A DNA stretch of 51,734 bases from Pseudomonas sp. P7548 (GTDB lineage: Bacteria; Pseudomonadota; Gammaproteobacteria; Pseudomonadales; Pseudomonadaceae). Location: contig NZ_JACARO010000094.1 of NCBI RefSeq assembly GCF_013386585.1, positions 1 to 51,734 of the forward strand, read 5' to 3'. Made by a program: the position numbers and the translations under genes. Shown in pieces: positions 24,305-33,310 of this stretch. The notes under the pieces are model-generated. The model did no database searches. It had not been told where the DNA came from and saw only the letters and a program-made list of their open reading frames with translations. Numbering within the stretch: position 1 is the stretch's first letter; each line of letters starts with the position of its first letter.

Positions 24305-25279
24305 ATGCTCAGTCGAATTACTCAGCGCCAGCTGGAATATTTTGTCGCGTCCGGCGAGGCGGGCAGCATCAGTGCTGCGGCTGAACGCATTCATGTGTCG
24401 TCGCCGTCGATCTCGGCGGCGATCACCCATATGGAAGCGGAGCTGGGCATCCAGCTGTTTGTGCGGCACCACGCCCAGGGCATTTCTCTCACGGCCGTCG
24501 GGCGCCAGGTGATGCAGGAGGCCAAGCTGATCCTGGAGCAAATGACCAACCTCTACACCATTGCCTCGGAGTCGTTGAACACCGTGCGCGGACCGTTGCG
24601 GGTGGGCTGCCTGGAGTCGCTGGCGCCGATGATCACGCCGGAACTGGTGTTTGGTTTTGGCCGCGCGTTCCCCGGTGTGCGGCTGACCCAGGCCGAAGGC
24701 AACCACGAGGAACTGCTGGAGAAACTGCGCAGCGGCGAGCTGGACATCGCCCTGACCTACGACCTGGTGACCAGCCCGGACATCGACTTCCAGCCCCTGG
24801 CCCAACTGCCGCCCTATGTGATGGTCGGCGAATACCACCCGTTGGCAAACCTGCCGGCGGTGAGCATGCAGGACCTCGAAGCCTACCCGGTGGTGCTGCT
24901 CGACACGCCCTGGAGCCGCGATTATTTCCTCAGCCTGTTCATCCAGGCGGGCACCACGCCGAACATCATCATGCGCTCCACCAACCTCGAAACGGTGCGC
25001 GCCATGGTCGGTAACGGCATCGGTTATTCCTTCGCGAATGCGCGGCCCAAATCCAACGTGTCCCAGGATGGCAAGCGCGTGATCCGCCTGCGCCTGGCCG
25101 GCGCTCATCGTCCGATGCGCCTGGGCTACGCCACGGCCAGCAACACCCAGCTGTCGCGGGTGGTGTCGGCGTTTGCCGAGCGGTGCCGCATGTTTGTCTC
25201 CGACCAGTACATCCCCGGCATGGCACCGCCGAGCTTTTTCGACCCGCATGCGGTGCGGGTGATGAGTGGTGTGAGCTGA
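24305..25279 (+). CDS. LysR-family regulator at the centre of the catabolic locus
   Basis: 324 residues (ATG 24305; a GTG codon directly precedes it). HTH at residues 5-65 (RQLEYFVASGEAGSISAAAE, SPSISAAITHMEAELGIQLF) and an OxyR/CbbR-like effector domain (GPLRVGCLESLAPMITPELV, ETVRAMVGNGIGYSFANARP). A GGAGG site lies upstream. It is divergent from the ridA-like group and upstream of the ABC-transporter operon, and is the best candidate controller of both. A REPIN separates it from the operon. Confidence 0.9.
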   Translation: MLSRITQRQLEYFVASGEAGSISAAAERIHVSSPSISAAITHMEAELGIQLFVRHHAQGISLTAVGRQVMQEAKLILEQMTNLYTIASESLNTVRGPLRVGCLESLAPMITPELVFGFGRAFPGVRLTQAEGNHEELLEKLRSGELDIALTYDLVTSPDIDFQPLAQLPPYVMVGEYHPLANLPAVSMQDLEAYPVVLLDTPWSRDYFLSLFIQAGTTPNIIMRSTNLETVRAMVGNGIGYSFANARPKSNVSQDGKRVIRLRLAGAHRPMRLGYATASNTQLSRVVSAFAERCRMFVSDQYIPGMAPPSFFDPHAVRVMSGVS

Positions 25280-25372
25280 CGTTGCACCAATAAGTGGCGT
25301 GTTCGACGTGGTGGGTTCAGGTGCGCACCATTTTGGCTAATGCGCAGGATCCCAGAACAATGGAGATCAAAA

Positions 25373-25461
25373 TGTGGGAGCGGGCTTGCTCGCGAATGAG
25401 GTTTATCAGTCAGCACATCAGTAACTGACAGACCGCCTTCGCGAGCAAGCCCGCTCCCACA
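25373..25461. repeat. REPIN (GTGGGAGCGGGCTTGCTCGCGA type)
   Basis: TGTGGGAGCGGGCTTGCTCG and the inverted copy CGAGCAAGCCCGCTCCCACA flank a roughly 45-base loop between lysR and the ABC gene. The rest of the 25280-25612 gap must contain the operon promoter, which I cannot place. Confidence 0.9.
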
Positions 25462-25612
25462 TTGGATCTTCGTTCATTGGTTTTTTGCGTGGTTTTTGGC
25501 TGCATAGGTTCTGCCTACCCAGTGCCCCGGCTTTTACGAATTGACCCTGACCACCTCCCGCCACGACTCTCAACCCATCGATGTAGATCAACTTATTCAG
25601 GGCACCACGACG

Positions 25613-27130
25613 ATGACATTCGACTGGCACTACATGTTTGGTTTGCTCGGCGACGCCGAGTTCTGGCGCGCGACGTGGACGGTGATCAAGCTCAGCACCC
25701 TGACCTGGTTGTTGAGCATCGTCTTCGGGTTCGTGCTGGCGCTGGCCAAGCAATCCAGGCACGGCCTGCTCAGCGTGCCGGCCCGTGGTTATATCTGGTT
25801 GTTCCGCAGCCTGCCGCTGCTGGTGCTGCTGATCTTCATCTACAACTTGCCCCAGGCGTTGCCCGGCACGTCGGCGATTTTGGCGGACCCATTCTGGTCC
25901 GGCCTGCTGGCCCTGGTGATCTGCGAAAGCGCCTACGTCGCCGAGATCCATCGCGGCGGCCTGCTCTCGATTCACAAAGGGCAGGGCGAAGCAGCACGGG
26001 CGTTGGGCCTGCGCTTCCTCGGTACCCAGTGGCGTGTGGTGATCCCTCAAGCCTTGCGGGTGGCGCTGCCCTCGCTGGCCAACGAATACATCTCCATCGT
26101 CAAGCTCACCTCCCTGGTGTCGGTGATCTCCCTCACGGAGATCCTGATGGTCGGCCAGCGCCTGTATTCGCAGAACTTTTTGGTGATCGAAACCATGGCG
26201 GCGGTGGCGTTTTTCTACGTGTTCATCGTCACCGTGTTCGACTTTCTGCTCAAACGCCTGGAGCGCTTTCTCGACGTCAACCAACGCAACGTGTCCCGTG
26301 TGCCGGACGCTGAAGTGCTGGCGCTGGCCACCCAGCAGCGCACGGCGTTGGTGCGCCCAGCCAGCAACGGCGAACCGGCGTTGCAGGCGGCGCGGCTGCA
26401 CAAGGCCTACAACAACGTTGAAGTGCTGGGCTCGGTGAACTTGCAGATCCAGACCGGTGAAGTGGTGTCGGTGATCGGCCCGTCCGGCTCCGGCAAAACC
26501 ACGTTGATCCGTTTGCTCAACGGCCTGGAACAACTGGATAACGGCGAGATCCGGATCAACGGCCAGCCGTTCATTCACCTCGACAAGGTCGGCGCGCAGA
26601 AGCCGCAATTTATCGAGCACGCCGAGCACCGCCTGAACATCGGCATGGTGTTCCAGAGCTTCAACCTGTTCCCGCATTTGAGCGTGCTCGACAACCTGCT
26701 GATGGCGCCCAAATACCACCGCCTGGGTCGCCTGGCCGACCTCAAGCAACAGGCCTACGCGCTGCTGCACAAGGTGGGCATGCTCGACCACGCCTGGAAG
26801 TTCCCGCACCAGCTGTCGGGCGGCCAGCAGCAACGGGTGGCCATCGCCCGCGCCTTGATGATGCGCCCGCAAATCATGCTGTTCGACGAGCCCACCTCGG
26901 CGCTCGACCCGGAAAAAGTCAACGAAGTGCTGCAGGTCATCGAAGCCTTGGCCGAGGAGGGGATCACCATGGTGATCGTCACCCACGAGATGAACTTCGC
27001 CTTCAAGGTCTCCGACCGCATCGTGTTCATGGAGAAGGGCCGCGTGGTCTGCGACGACACGCCGGGCGCCCTGCGCAGCGGCCACAACCCACGCGTGGAG
27101 GCGTTCCTCAAGGACGTCTCGCTGGCGTGA
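25613..27130 (+). CDS. Fused permease-ATPase of a polar amino-acid ABC importer
   Basis: 505 residues; ATG 25613 starts the first helix region. Residues 1-215 are a HisM/GlnP-type permease with the EAA loop (GEAARALGLRFLGTQWRVVI). After a linker, residues 255-505 are the ATPase: Walker A GPSGSGKTT, signature LSGGQQQRVAIARA, Walker B IMLFDEPTSALDPE and H-loop IVTHEM. Fusion of the two parts is a known but minority layout in this family. It works with the binding protein at 28060. Only one permease is present, so a homodimer is expected. First gene of a six-gene operon. Confidence 0.92.
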   Translation: MTFDWHYMFGLLGDAEFWRATWTVIKLSTLTWLLSIVFGFVLALAKQSRHGLLSVPARGYIWLFRSLPLLVLLIFIYNLPQALPGTSAILADPFWSGLLALVICESAYVAEIHRGGLLSIHKGQGEAARALGLRFLGTQWRVVIPQALRVALPSLANEYISIVKLTSLVSVISLTEILMVGQRLYSQNFLVIETMAAVAFFYVFIVTVFDFLLKRLERFLDVNQRNVSRVPDAEVLALATQQRTALVRPASNGEPALQAARLHKAYNNVEVLGSVNLQIQTGEVVSVIGPSGSGKTTLIRLLNGLEQLDNGEIRINGQPFIHLDKVGAQKPQFIEHAEHRLNIGMVFQSFNLFPHLSVLDNLLMAPKYHRLGRLADLKQQAYALLHKVGMLDHAWKFPHQLSGGQQQRVAIARALMMRPQIMLFDEPTSALDPEKVNEVLQVIEALAEEGITMVIVTHEMNFAFKVSDRIVFMEKGRVVCDDTPGALRSGHNPRVEAFLKDVSLA

Positions 27131-27157
27131 CCCCCTCAACGTTCAGGAAAAAATACA

Positions 27158-28030
27158 ATGATCGAGCAAGCGCAAATCGAACAGTTCCAGCGTGACGGTT
27201 TCCTGGTGGTCGAAGACGTGTTGTCGCAGGACGAAGTGGCCGCACTGCAACACGATTTCGACCAATGGGTAGAAGAAAGCCGAAGCCACCAGAAAGGCTG
27301 GGGCGCGACCGTCGATGGTCGCGAACGCTTCGACCTGGAAGGCGATCACCGCGCCGATCACCCGTCGTTGCGCCGGGTCAGTTCGCCCACCGAGATTTCC
27401 CCGGCGTATGAGCGTGTGGCATTGCACTCACGCATGGCGGCGATTTGCGCGCAACTGATCGGCGCCCAGGGCACGCGTTTTCACCACAGCAAGATCAACT
27501 CCAAACTGCCTCACACCGCGACCCAGGTGAAGTGGCACCAGGACTTTCTGTTCACGCCCCACAGCAACGATGACATCGTCACCGCCTTGCTGATGGTCAG
27601 CGAAGTGACCCCGCAAAACGGTCCGCTGAACGTGATCCCCGGCAGCCATAAAGGCCCGCTGTGGTCGCACTGGCAGCATCAGCGTTTCACCGGTTCGGTG
27701 GATGACGCGGTGGTCGAGGAACACTGCCAGCAACCGGTGGCCTGCTACGGCCCGGCCGGCTCCGTGTGCTTCATGCACACCCGCCTTTTGCATGCTTCCA
27801 GCCCTAACGAGACCGAACTCCCGCGCACTTTGTTCATCAGTGTCTACGCCGCTGAAGACGCGCTGCCATTCGGCGAAAACCCCTTGCCCAGTGCACACGC
27901 CGGCCTGCTGGTGGCCGGTGAAGAGAGCGGCTTGGTGCGCTCCACGGACAACCACATGCGCTTGCCGCAGAAACCCCGTGGCGCCTCGTTCTTCGTGCAA
28001 CAGGCCGGACAAGATTCAGCCACTGCCTAA
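27158..28030 (+). CDS. PhyH-family Fe(II)/2-oxoglutarate-type dioxygenase
   Basis: 290 residues. Facial triad visible: H127 and D129 in VKWHQDFLFTPHS, and H212 in MHTRLLHASSPNETE, with R223 (LPRTLFISVY) positioned for the co-substrate carboxylate. PhyH enzymes hydroxylate small acids in the cytoplasm using Fe(II), O2 and 2-oxoglutarate. It lies between transporter genes, 27 bp after the ABC fusion, so it probably acts on the imported compound or a product of it. Confidence 0.88.
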   Translation: MIEQAQIEQFQRDGFLVVEDVLSQDEVAALQHDFDQWVEESRSHQKGWGATVDGRERFDLEGDHRADHPSLRRVSSPTEISPAYERVALHSRMAAICAQLIGAQGTRFHHSKINSKLPHTATQVKWHQDFLFTPHSNDDIVTALLMVSEVTPQNGPLNVIPGSHKGPLWSHWQHQRFTGSVDDAVVEEHCQQPVACYGPAGSVCFMHTRLLHASSPNETELPRTLFISVYAAEDALPFGENPLPSAHAGLLVAGEESGLVRSTDNHMRLPQKPRGASFFVQQAGQDSATA

Positions 28031-28059
28031 CCCAACTCAAACCCTTGCAGGTAAAAACC

Positions 28060-28890
28060 ATGACAGCGTTTCGTATGAGTGTTCGTCCCCTTGCCGCATG
28101 CCTGTTGGGCGCCGCGGTTGCGATGACTTCGTTGGCGGCTTCGGCGTTCCAGCAGGACGGCAAGATCATTGCCGGTTCCGATGTGACGTTCTTCCCCTAT
28201 GAGTACATGGATAACAACAAGCCGGCAGGTTTTGACATCGAGTTCATGGACGGCCTGGGCAAGGTCATGGGGCGCAAGGTCGAGACCCTCGACACGCGTT
28301 TTCCCAACCTGATCACCGGCCTGCAGGCAGGGCGTTTCGACCTGACCAACTCGTCGATGTACATCACTGCTGAGCGGGTCAAGGTCATCGACATGATCCC
28401 TTACCTCAAGAGCGGCGAGTCGATCCTCACCCTCAAGGACAGCGCCTTCCAGCCCAAGACCCCGGAGGAATTCTGCGGCCATAAGATCGGCTCCATGGGC
28501 GCCACGTCGTGGTTGGCGCAGATGAACAAACTGTCGACTGAGTATTGCGTGGCCAAGGGCTTGAAGCCGATCCAGATCAGCGAATACAGCACCGACCCGC
28601 AAACCACCCAGGCCTTGCTGGCTCACGCGGTTGAAGCCCAGATCACCGACGCCGCCGTGGCCCGTGGCGTGATCGACAAGCTGGGCAACCGCGTGGTGAT
28701 TTCTTCCGACACCCTGATCTATCCGGTGCTCAACGGCTTCGGCGTGAAGAAGGGCAATGACACGGTGAAAAAAGCCCTGGTCGAGGGCCTGGAAAAATAC
28801 CGCGCCACGCCTGAATACGCGGCCTTGCTGAAGAAGTACAACTTCCAGGCGCCCACCGAGGCCGACATCGCGGCGTTGATGCCGCAGTAA
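28060..28890 (+). CDS. Periplasmic amino-acid-binding protein of the ABC importer
   Basis: 276 residues from ATG 28060, preceded by AGGT. Signal peptide 1-26 (PLAACLLGAAVAMTSLAASA). The SBP_bac_3 fold is shown by GSDVTFFPYEYMDNNKPAGF, DIEFMDGLGKVMGRKVETLD and GRFDLTNSSMYITAERVKVI. Two cysteines (EEFCGHK, TEYCVAKG) could pair. It delivers ligand to the fused permease-ATPase at 25613. Family members bind polar amino acids or opine-like compounds. Confidence 0.9.
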   Translation: MTAFRMSVRPLAACLLGAAVAMTSLAASAFQQDGKIIAGSDVTFFPYEYMDNNKPAGFDIEFMDGLGKVMGRKVETLDTRFPNLITGLQAGRFDLTNSSMYITAERVKVIDMIPYLKSGESILTLKDSAFQPKTPEEFCGHKIGSMGATSWLAQMNKLSTEYCVAKGLKPIQISEYSTDPQTTQALLAHAVEAQITDAAVARGVIDKLGNRVVISSDTLIYPVLNGFGVKKGNDTVKKALVEGLEKYRATPEYAALLKKYNFQAPTEADIAALMPQ

Positions 28891-28944
28891 ACCTAACCGC
28901 GCGTGCCGCATTCGCGTGCGGCCGCGCCCTGCGGAGTCCGATTC

Positions 28945-29676
28945 ATGGCGTTATCCCTCGAAGAACAGACGCGCATCGACCTGGCCGCGACCTTTCGCAT
29001 CATCGCGCACCTGGGCATGCACGAAGCGGTGGCCAACCACTTCAGCGCCGCCGTGTCGGCCGATGGCAAACAGTTTTTGCTCAACCCCAAGTGGAAGCAC
29101 TTCTCGCGTATCCGCGCCAGCGACCTGTTGTTGCTCAATGCCGATGACCCGGCCTGCGCCGACAACCCGAACGTGGACGCCACCGCCTGGTCGATCCACG
29201 GGCAAATCCACCGCCTGTTGCCGCACACCCGCGCGGTGCTGCACTTGCACCCGGTCTACACCACGGCGGTGGCGTGCCTGGCCAAGCCTCATGTGCCGCC
29301 GATCGACCAGAACACCGCGCGTTACTTCAACCGCGTGGCCGTGGACGAGCTGTACGGCGGCATGGCCGATACCGAGGCCGAAGGCGCACGCCTGGCCGGC
29401 TTGCTCGACGGCAAGAGCCGCCTGCTGATGGGCAACCACGGTGTGATGGTGACGGCGGCGTCCATCGGCGAAGCCTTCGACGATATCTGGACCCTGGAGC
29501 GTGCCTGCCAGATCCTCGTGACGGCGTGGTCCACCGGGCAACCGCTGCGGGTGCTGTCGGATGACGTCGCGGAAAAAACCGCACGGGGCTGGGAAGGTAT
29601 TGCGGATTTTTCGCGCCAGCACTTTGAAGAAATGAAGCAGTTGATGATCGACGCTGACCCTTCCGTGCTCGACTGA
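28945..29676 (+). CDS. Class II aldolase/adducin-family protein
   Basis: 243 residues from ATG 28945. Metal-binding HLHP (VLHLHPVYTTAVAC) and the later His in MGNHGVMV match the zinc site of L-fuculose-phosphate aldolase relatives; NHFSAAV near the start is the usual NxS region. Members cleave sugar phosphates or decarboxylate/aldol-cleave small hydroxy acids. Following a hydroxylase gene, a retro-aldol cleavage of a hydroxylated intermediate would make sense; this is inference. Confidence 0.88.
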   Translation: MALSLEEQTRIDLAATFRIIAHLGMHEAVANHFSAAVSADGKQFLLNPKWKHFSRIRASDLLLLNADDPACADNPNVDATAWSIHGQIHRLLPHTRAVLHLHPVYTTAVACLAKPHVPPIDQNTARYFNRVAVDELYGGMADTEAEGARLAGLLDGKSRLLMGNHGVMVTAASIGEAFDDIWTLERACQILVTAWSTGQPLRVLSDDVAEKTARGWEGIADFSRQHFEEMKQLMIDADPSVLD

Positions 29677-29687
29677 GGAGCCTTTCC

Positions 29688-30362
29688 ATGACGTTTTCCG
29701 TTGTCGCCCGCTGCACAGAAACCGGCCAGTTGGGCATTGCCATCAGCTCGTCGAGCATTGCCGTGGGCGCGCGTTGTCCGTGGCTGCGGCCCGGTGTGGG
29801 CGCGGTGGCGTCACAGAACATCACCTTGCCCAGCCTGGGGCCCCAGGTGCTGGACCTGCTGGAGCAAGGCGCAACACCCGGTGAGGCGCTGGCGGCCATG
29901 GCCGGGCAGGCCCACAGCGAATACCGCCAGGTGACGGTGATCGACAGCCAAGGCCGCACCGCGCATTTCAGTGGTGCCCAGACCCTCGGCATTCATGGCG
30001 CGGTCAGCGGCGAGCAGTGTGTGGCGGCCGGCAACATGCTGGCGGCCCCGGGGGTGATTGACGCCATGGTGCGCGCGTTTGAAAACGCTGCCGGGCCCCT
30101 CGCGGATCGCCTGCTGGCCGCCCTGCACACCGGGCAGGCGCGGGGCGGTGAAGCGGGGCCGGTGCATTCGGCGGCGCTGGTGGTGGTCGACGACTTGCTC
30201 TGGCCCATCGTCAACCTGCGGGTGGATTGGGCCGAGGAAGACCCGATCGGCGCCCTCGACCAGCTCTGGCAGGCCTATCGCGGGCAGTCGCAGGCTTACA
30301 TCGACCGCGCCCTCAACCCGCATGTCGCCCCGGGCTATGCCGTGCCGGGGGATGACCGATGA
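29688..30362 (+). CDS. DUF1028 protein (putative Ntn-type hydrolase)
   Basis: 224 residues opening MTFSVVARCTETGQLGIAIS and GARCPWLRPGVGAVASQN, the DUF1028 signature. The family is structurally related to Ntn hydrolases and recurs next to M20 deacylases and amino-acid transporters. It starts 12 bp after the aldolase gene and overlaps the ArgE-like gene by 4 bp (ATGA), so the two are translationally coupled. Amide hydrolysis is plausible but unproven. Confidence 0.88.
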   Translation: MTFSVVARCTETGQLGIAISSSSIAVGARCPWLRPGVGAVASQNITLPSLGPQVLDLLEQGATPGEALAAMAGQAHSEYRQVTVIDSQGRTAHFSGAQTLGIHGAVSGEQCVAAGNMLAAPGVIDAMVRAFENAAGPLADRLLAALHTGQARGGEAGPVHSAALVVVDDLLWPIVNLRVDWAEEDPIGALDQLWQAYRGQSQAYIDRALNPHVAPGYAVPGDDR

Positions 30363-31516
30363 ACAGCCGCGACCTGCTGGCGCAGCTGGTGCGTTTTGAC
30401 ACCACCAGCCGCGAGTCCAACCTGGCCCTGATCGACTTTGTGCGCACCTACCTGCAGGACCTCGGCGTGGCCTGTGAGCTGGTCTACAACGAACACAAGA
30501 GCAAGGCCAACCTGCTGGCGACCATCGGCCCGACAGATGTGCCGGGCATCGTGTTGTCCGGCCACACCGACGTGGTGCCGGTAGACGGCCAACGCTGGAG
30601 CGTGGCGCCGTTCGAACTCACGGAAAAACACGGCAAGTTGTATGGGCGCGGCACGGCCGACATGAAGGGCTATATCGCCTGTGTGTTGGCGAGCGTGCCG
30701 GCGTTGCTGGAGGCGCCGTTGCGTATGCCGGTGCATATCGCTTTGTCCTATGACGAAGAGGTGGGCTGCCTGGGCGTACGTTCGCTCATCGAACGGTTCC
30801 ATGGGCAGGCGGTCAAGCCGCTGCTGTGCGTGATCGGCGAACCTACCGAGCTCAAGCCGGTGCTGGGCCACAAAGGCAAATTGGCGGTGCGTTGCGAGGT
30901 GCAGGGCGCGGCGTGCCATTCGGCGTATGCGCCGTCCGGGGTCAACGCCATTGAATACGCGGCGTGCTTGATCAGCGAGCTGGTGCGGCTCGGCGAAGAA
31001 CTCAAGGCGCCACCGCAGTTGGATGAGCGTTTTGATCCGCCGTTTTCCACGGTGCAGACCGGGGTGATCAGTGGCGGCAAGGCACTGAATATCGTCCCGC
31101 AAAATTGCACCTTTGATTTTGAAGTGCGCTCGTTGCCGGCCCAGGATCCCTGGCAGGTTGCCCAGCAGTTGCAGCGCTATGCCGAACAGACCTTGCTGCC
31201 GGCGATGCAGGCGGTGAGTGCACAATCGGCGATCAGTTTCAGCGAGCTGTCCAGCTACCCGGGGTTGGCCACCTCCCTGGAAAGCCAGGCTGCTGAATGG
31301 GTGGCGCAGTTCTGTGGCTCCCGTGCATTCGGCACCGTGGCTTTTGGTACGGAGGGCGGGCTGTTTGACCGGGCCGGTATTCCCACCGTGGTGTGTGGCC
31401 CCGGCAGCATGGAGCAAGGGCACAAGCCGGATGAGTTTATCAGCGTGGAGCAACTGGCGGCGTGTGACCGGATGTTGGCGCGGGTGGTGGAATTTGTGAG
31501 CGACGGCTACCCCTAG
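30359..31516 (+). CDS. M20-family deacylase, ArgE-like
   Basis: 385 residues. Co-catalytic metal residues: H69 in LSGHTDVVP, D in GRGTADMKGY, EE in YDEEVGCLG, and HKPDEF near the end. It closely follows acetylornithine deacetylase (IGEPTELKPVLGHKGK, GTEGGLFDRAGIPTVVCGPG). Pseudomonads usually make arginine by ArgJ transacetylation, and the catabolic context suggests an N-acyl amino acid other than acetylornithine. Last gene of the operon; REP elements follow it. Confidence 0.9.
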   Translation: MNSRDLLAQLVRFDTTSRESNLALIDFVRTYLQDLGVACELVYNEHKSKANLLATIGPTDVPGIVLSGHTDVVPVDGQRWSVAPFELTEKHGKLYGRGTADMKGYIACVLASVPALLEAPLRMPVHIALSYDEEVGCLGVRSLIERFHGQAVKPLLCVIGEPTELKPVLGHKGKLAVRCEVQGAACHSAYAPSGVNAIEYAACLISELVRLGEELKAPPQLDERFDPPFSTVQTGVISGGKALNIVPQNCTFDFEVRSLPAQDPWQVAQQLQRYAEQTLLPAMQAVSAQSAISFSELSSYPGLATSLESQAAEWVAQFCGSRAFGTVAFGTEGGLFDRAGIPTVVCGPGSMEQGHKPDEFISVEQLAACDRMLARVVEFVSDGYP

Positions 31517-31518
31517 AC

Positions 31519-31650
31519 CTTGCTGGCGATGGCGGCATGTCAGTTAACGCTGTGCCAGCAGGTAAACCGCCATCGCAGGCAAGCCAGCTCCCACACAGGA
31601 ATCTGCGCTAACACAACCTCGTAGGAGCCGGCTTGCCGGCGATGGCGGCG
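31519..31650. repeat. Degenerate and intact REP copies after the argE-like gene
   Basis: A worn pair (TGCTGGCGATGGCGGCATG at 31520 and the inverted ACCGCCATCGCAGGCAAGCC) is followed by an intact GTAGGAGCCGGCTTGCCGGC at 31621. The last copy runs directly into the antitoxin fragment. Confidence 0.75.
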
Positions 31651-31839
31651 TTTTCCGAAGTGGCCAAGGCACAAGGCGTGAACAAGGTGGCCGAGGCGGC
31701 GGGGGTCAATCGAGAGAGTCTGTACAAAACCCTGAAGGGCGGCTCGAAAACCCGTTATGAAACCATCCAGAAACTGATGCTGGCGTTGGGTGTCGAGCTC
31801 ACGGTACAACCGATTGCAGCCCGCAAGACGCGGACTTGA
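31642..31839 (+). pseudogene. Truncated HI1420/HigA-type antitoxin, 5' end replaced by a REP
   Basis: The 65 codons give MAAFSEVAKAQGVNKVAEAA, then GVNRESLYKTLKGGSKTRYE and LMLALGVELTVQP: the HTH half of the addiction-module antidote family, whose members are about 100 residues. The first 35-40 residues are missing and the upstream bases are a REP copy. The REP itself offers TAGGAG and a TTG (31633) or ATG (31642), so a shortened protein could still be made. No toxin gene is adjacent. Confidence 0.65.
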
Positions 31840-31856
31840 ACAAGACGACGATCAAC

Positions 31857-31945
31857 GGTGGGAGCGGGCTTGCTCGCGAATGCAGTGTGTCAGCCAGCAC
31901 ATCTGTAGCTGATCCACCGCATTCGCGAGCAAGCCCGCTCCCACC
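31857..31945. repeat. REPIN (GTGGGAGCGGGCTTGCTCGCGA type)
   Basis: GGTGGGAGCGGGCTTGCTCG and the inverted copy ending CCGCTCCCACC flank a loop of similar length to the copy at 25373. It lies between the antitoxin remnant and the end of gudD. Confidence 0.9.
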
Positions 31946-31965
31946 GTTGTTTACCTGTGTTGGCC

Positions 31966-33291
31966 TTACCGCACTAGACACGGCGCCTTGTTGTTGAATG
32001 CCCAACCCGGAATCAGGAACTGCATCGCCACACTGTCATCCCGGGCACCCAGGCCCATGCCCTTGTACAGTTCGTGGGCCTTGGCCACGGCGTCCATGTC
32101 GATGTCCACGCCCAGGCCTGGCTTGGCCGGCACCTTCACGTAACCACCTTCGATCTTCAGCGGTTCGCGGGTCAGGCGCTGGCCGTCCTGCCAGATCCAA
32201 TGGGTGTCGATGGCGGTGATATCGCCCGGTGCGGCGGCGGCCACTTGGGTGAACATCGCCAGGGAAATGTCGAAATGGTTGTTGGAGTGCGAACCCCAGG
32301 TCAGGCCCCATTCGTTGCACATCTGCGCCACGCGTACCGAGCCTTGCATCGTCCAGAAGTGCGGGTCGGCCAGGGGGATGTCCACCGATTGCAGTTGGAT
32401 CGCGTGGCCCATTTCGCGCCAGTCGGTGGCGATCATGTTGGTGGCGGTTTTAAGGCCCGTGGCGCGGCGGAATTCGGCCATGACTTCGCGGCCCGAATAG
32501 CCGTTCTCTGCGCCGCACGGGTCCTCGGCATAGGCGAGTACCTTGTGCTGGTCACGGCACAGGCGGATGGCTTCCTTGAGTGACCACGCGCCGTTCGGAT
32601 CAAGCGTGATGCGCGCATCCGGGAAGCGTTCGGCCAGGGCGGTGACGGCTTCGATCTCTTCATCGCCACTGAGCACGCCGCCCTTGAGCTTGAAGTCATT
32701 GAAACCGTATTTGGCCTTGGCCGCTTCGGCCAGGCGCACCACGGCCTCGCTGGTCAGGGCTGTTTCGTGGCGCAGGCGGAACCAGTCATCCTCGGCTTCG
32801 GCCTCGTTGCGGTAGGCCAGGTCGGTTGCGTTGCGATCGCCGACGTAGAACAGGTAGCCGAGCATTTTCACCGCATCGCGCTGCTGGCCTTCGCCGAGCA
32901 ACGCCGCCACCGGCACTTCGAGGAACTGGCCGAGCAGGTCGAGCAGCGCGGCTTCCATGGCGGTGACGGCATGGATGGTGATGCGCAGGTCAAAGGTTTG
33001 CAGGCCGCGACCGGCCGCGTCCCTAGAGGCAAAGGTGCTGCGCATCTGGTTGAGGATGCGCTGGTACTGGCCGATGGGTTGGCCGATCACCAGGCTGCGG
33101 GCGTCTTCCAGGGTTTCGCGGATGCGTTCGCCGCCGGGCACTTCACCGACGCCGGTGTTGCCGCTGCTGTCCTTGAGAATCACGATATTGCGTGTGAAGT
33201 AAGGGCCGTGGGCGCCGCTCAGGTTGAGCAGCATGCTGTCGTGGCCGGCCACCGGAATGACCTGGAAGTGAGTGATAACGGGAGTGGTCAT
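31966..33291 (-). CDS. gudD: D-glucarate dehydratase
   Basis: 441 residues, the family length. Enolase-superfamily landmarks: FKLKGG (KxK base), DPNGAW and EDPC metal ligands, and GSHSNNHFDISLAM with the catalytic His. The N-terminal capping region contains GVGEVPGGERIR, typical of GudD. It dehydrates D-glucarate (and L-idarate) to 5-keto-4-deoxyglucarate in the cytoplasm. It follows gudP by 19 bp in one operon; the downstream aldolase/dehydratase genes are not here. Confidence 0.93.
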   Translation of the reverse strand: MTTPVITHFQVIPVAGHDSMLLNLSGAHGPYFTRNIVILKDSSGNTGVGEVPGGERIRETLEDARSLVIGQPIGQYQRILNQMRSTFASRDAAGRGLQTFDLRITIHAVTAMEAALLDLLGQFLEVPVAALLGEGQQRDAVKMLGYLFYVGDRNATDLAYRNEAEAEDDWFRLRHETALTSEAVVRLAEAAKAKYGFNDFKLKGGVLSGDEEIEAVTALAERFPDARITLDPNGAWSLKEAIRLCRDQHKVLAYAEDPCGAENGYSGREVMAEFRRATGLKTATNMIATDWREMGHAIQLQSVDIPLADPHFWTMQGSVRVAQMCNEWGLTWGSHSNNHFDISLAMFTQVAAAAPGDITAIDTHWIWQDGQRLTREPLKIEGGYVKVPAKPGLGVDIDMDAVAKAHELYKGMGLGARDDSVAMQFLIPGWAFNNKAPCLVR

Positions 33292-33310
33292 GGCACGTTC
33301 CTAAATAAGC

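Noticed and set aside
25418..27139. A 573-codon open frame antisense to the ABC permease-ATPase gene
   Set aside because: Its residues are the His/Gln/Arg-rich pattern typical of the reverse frame of GC-rich coding DNA, while the plus strand has all ABC motifs.
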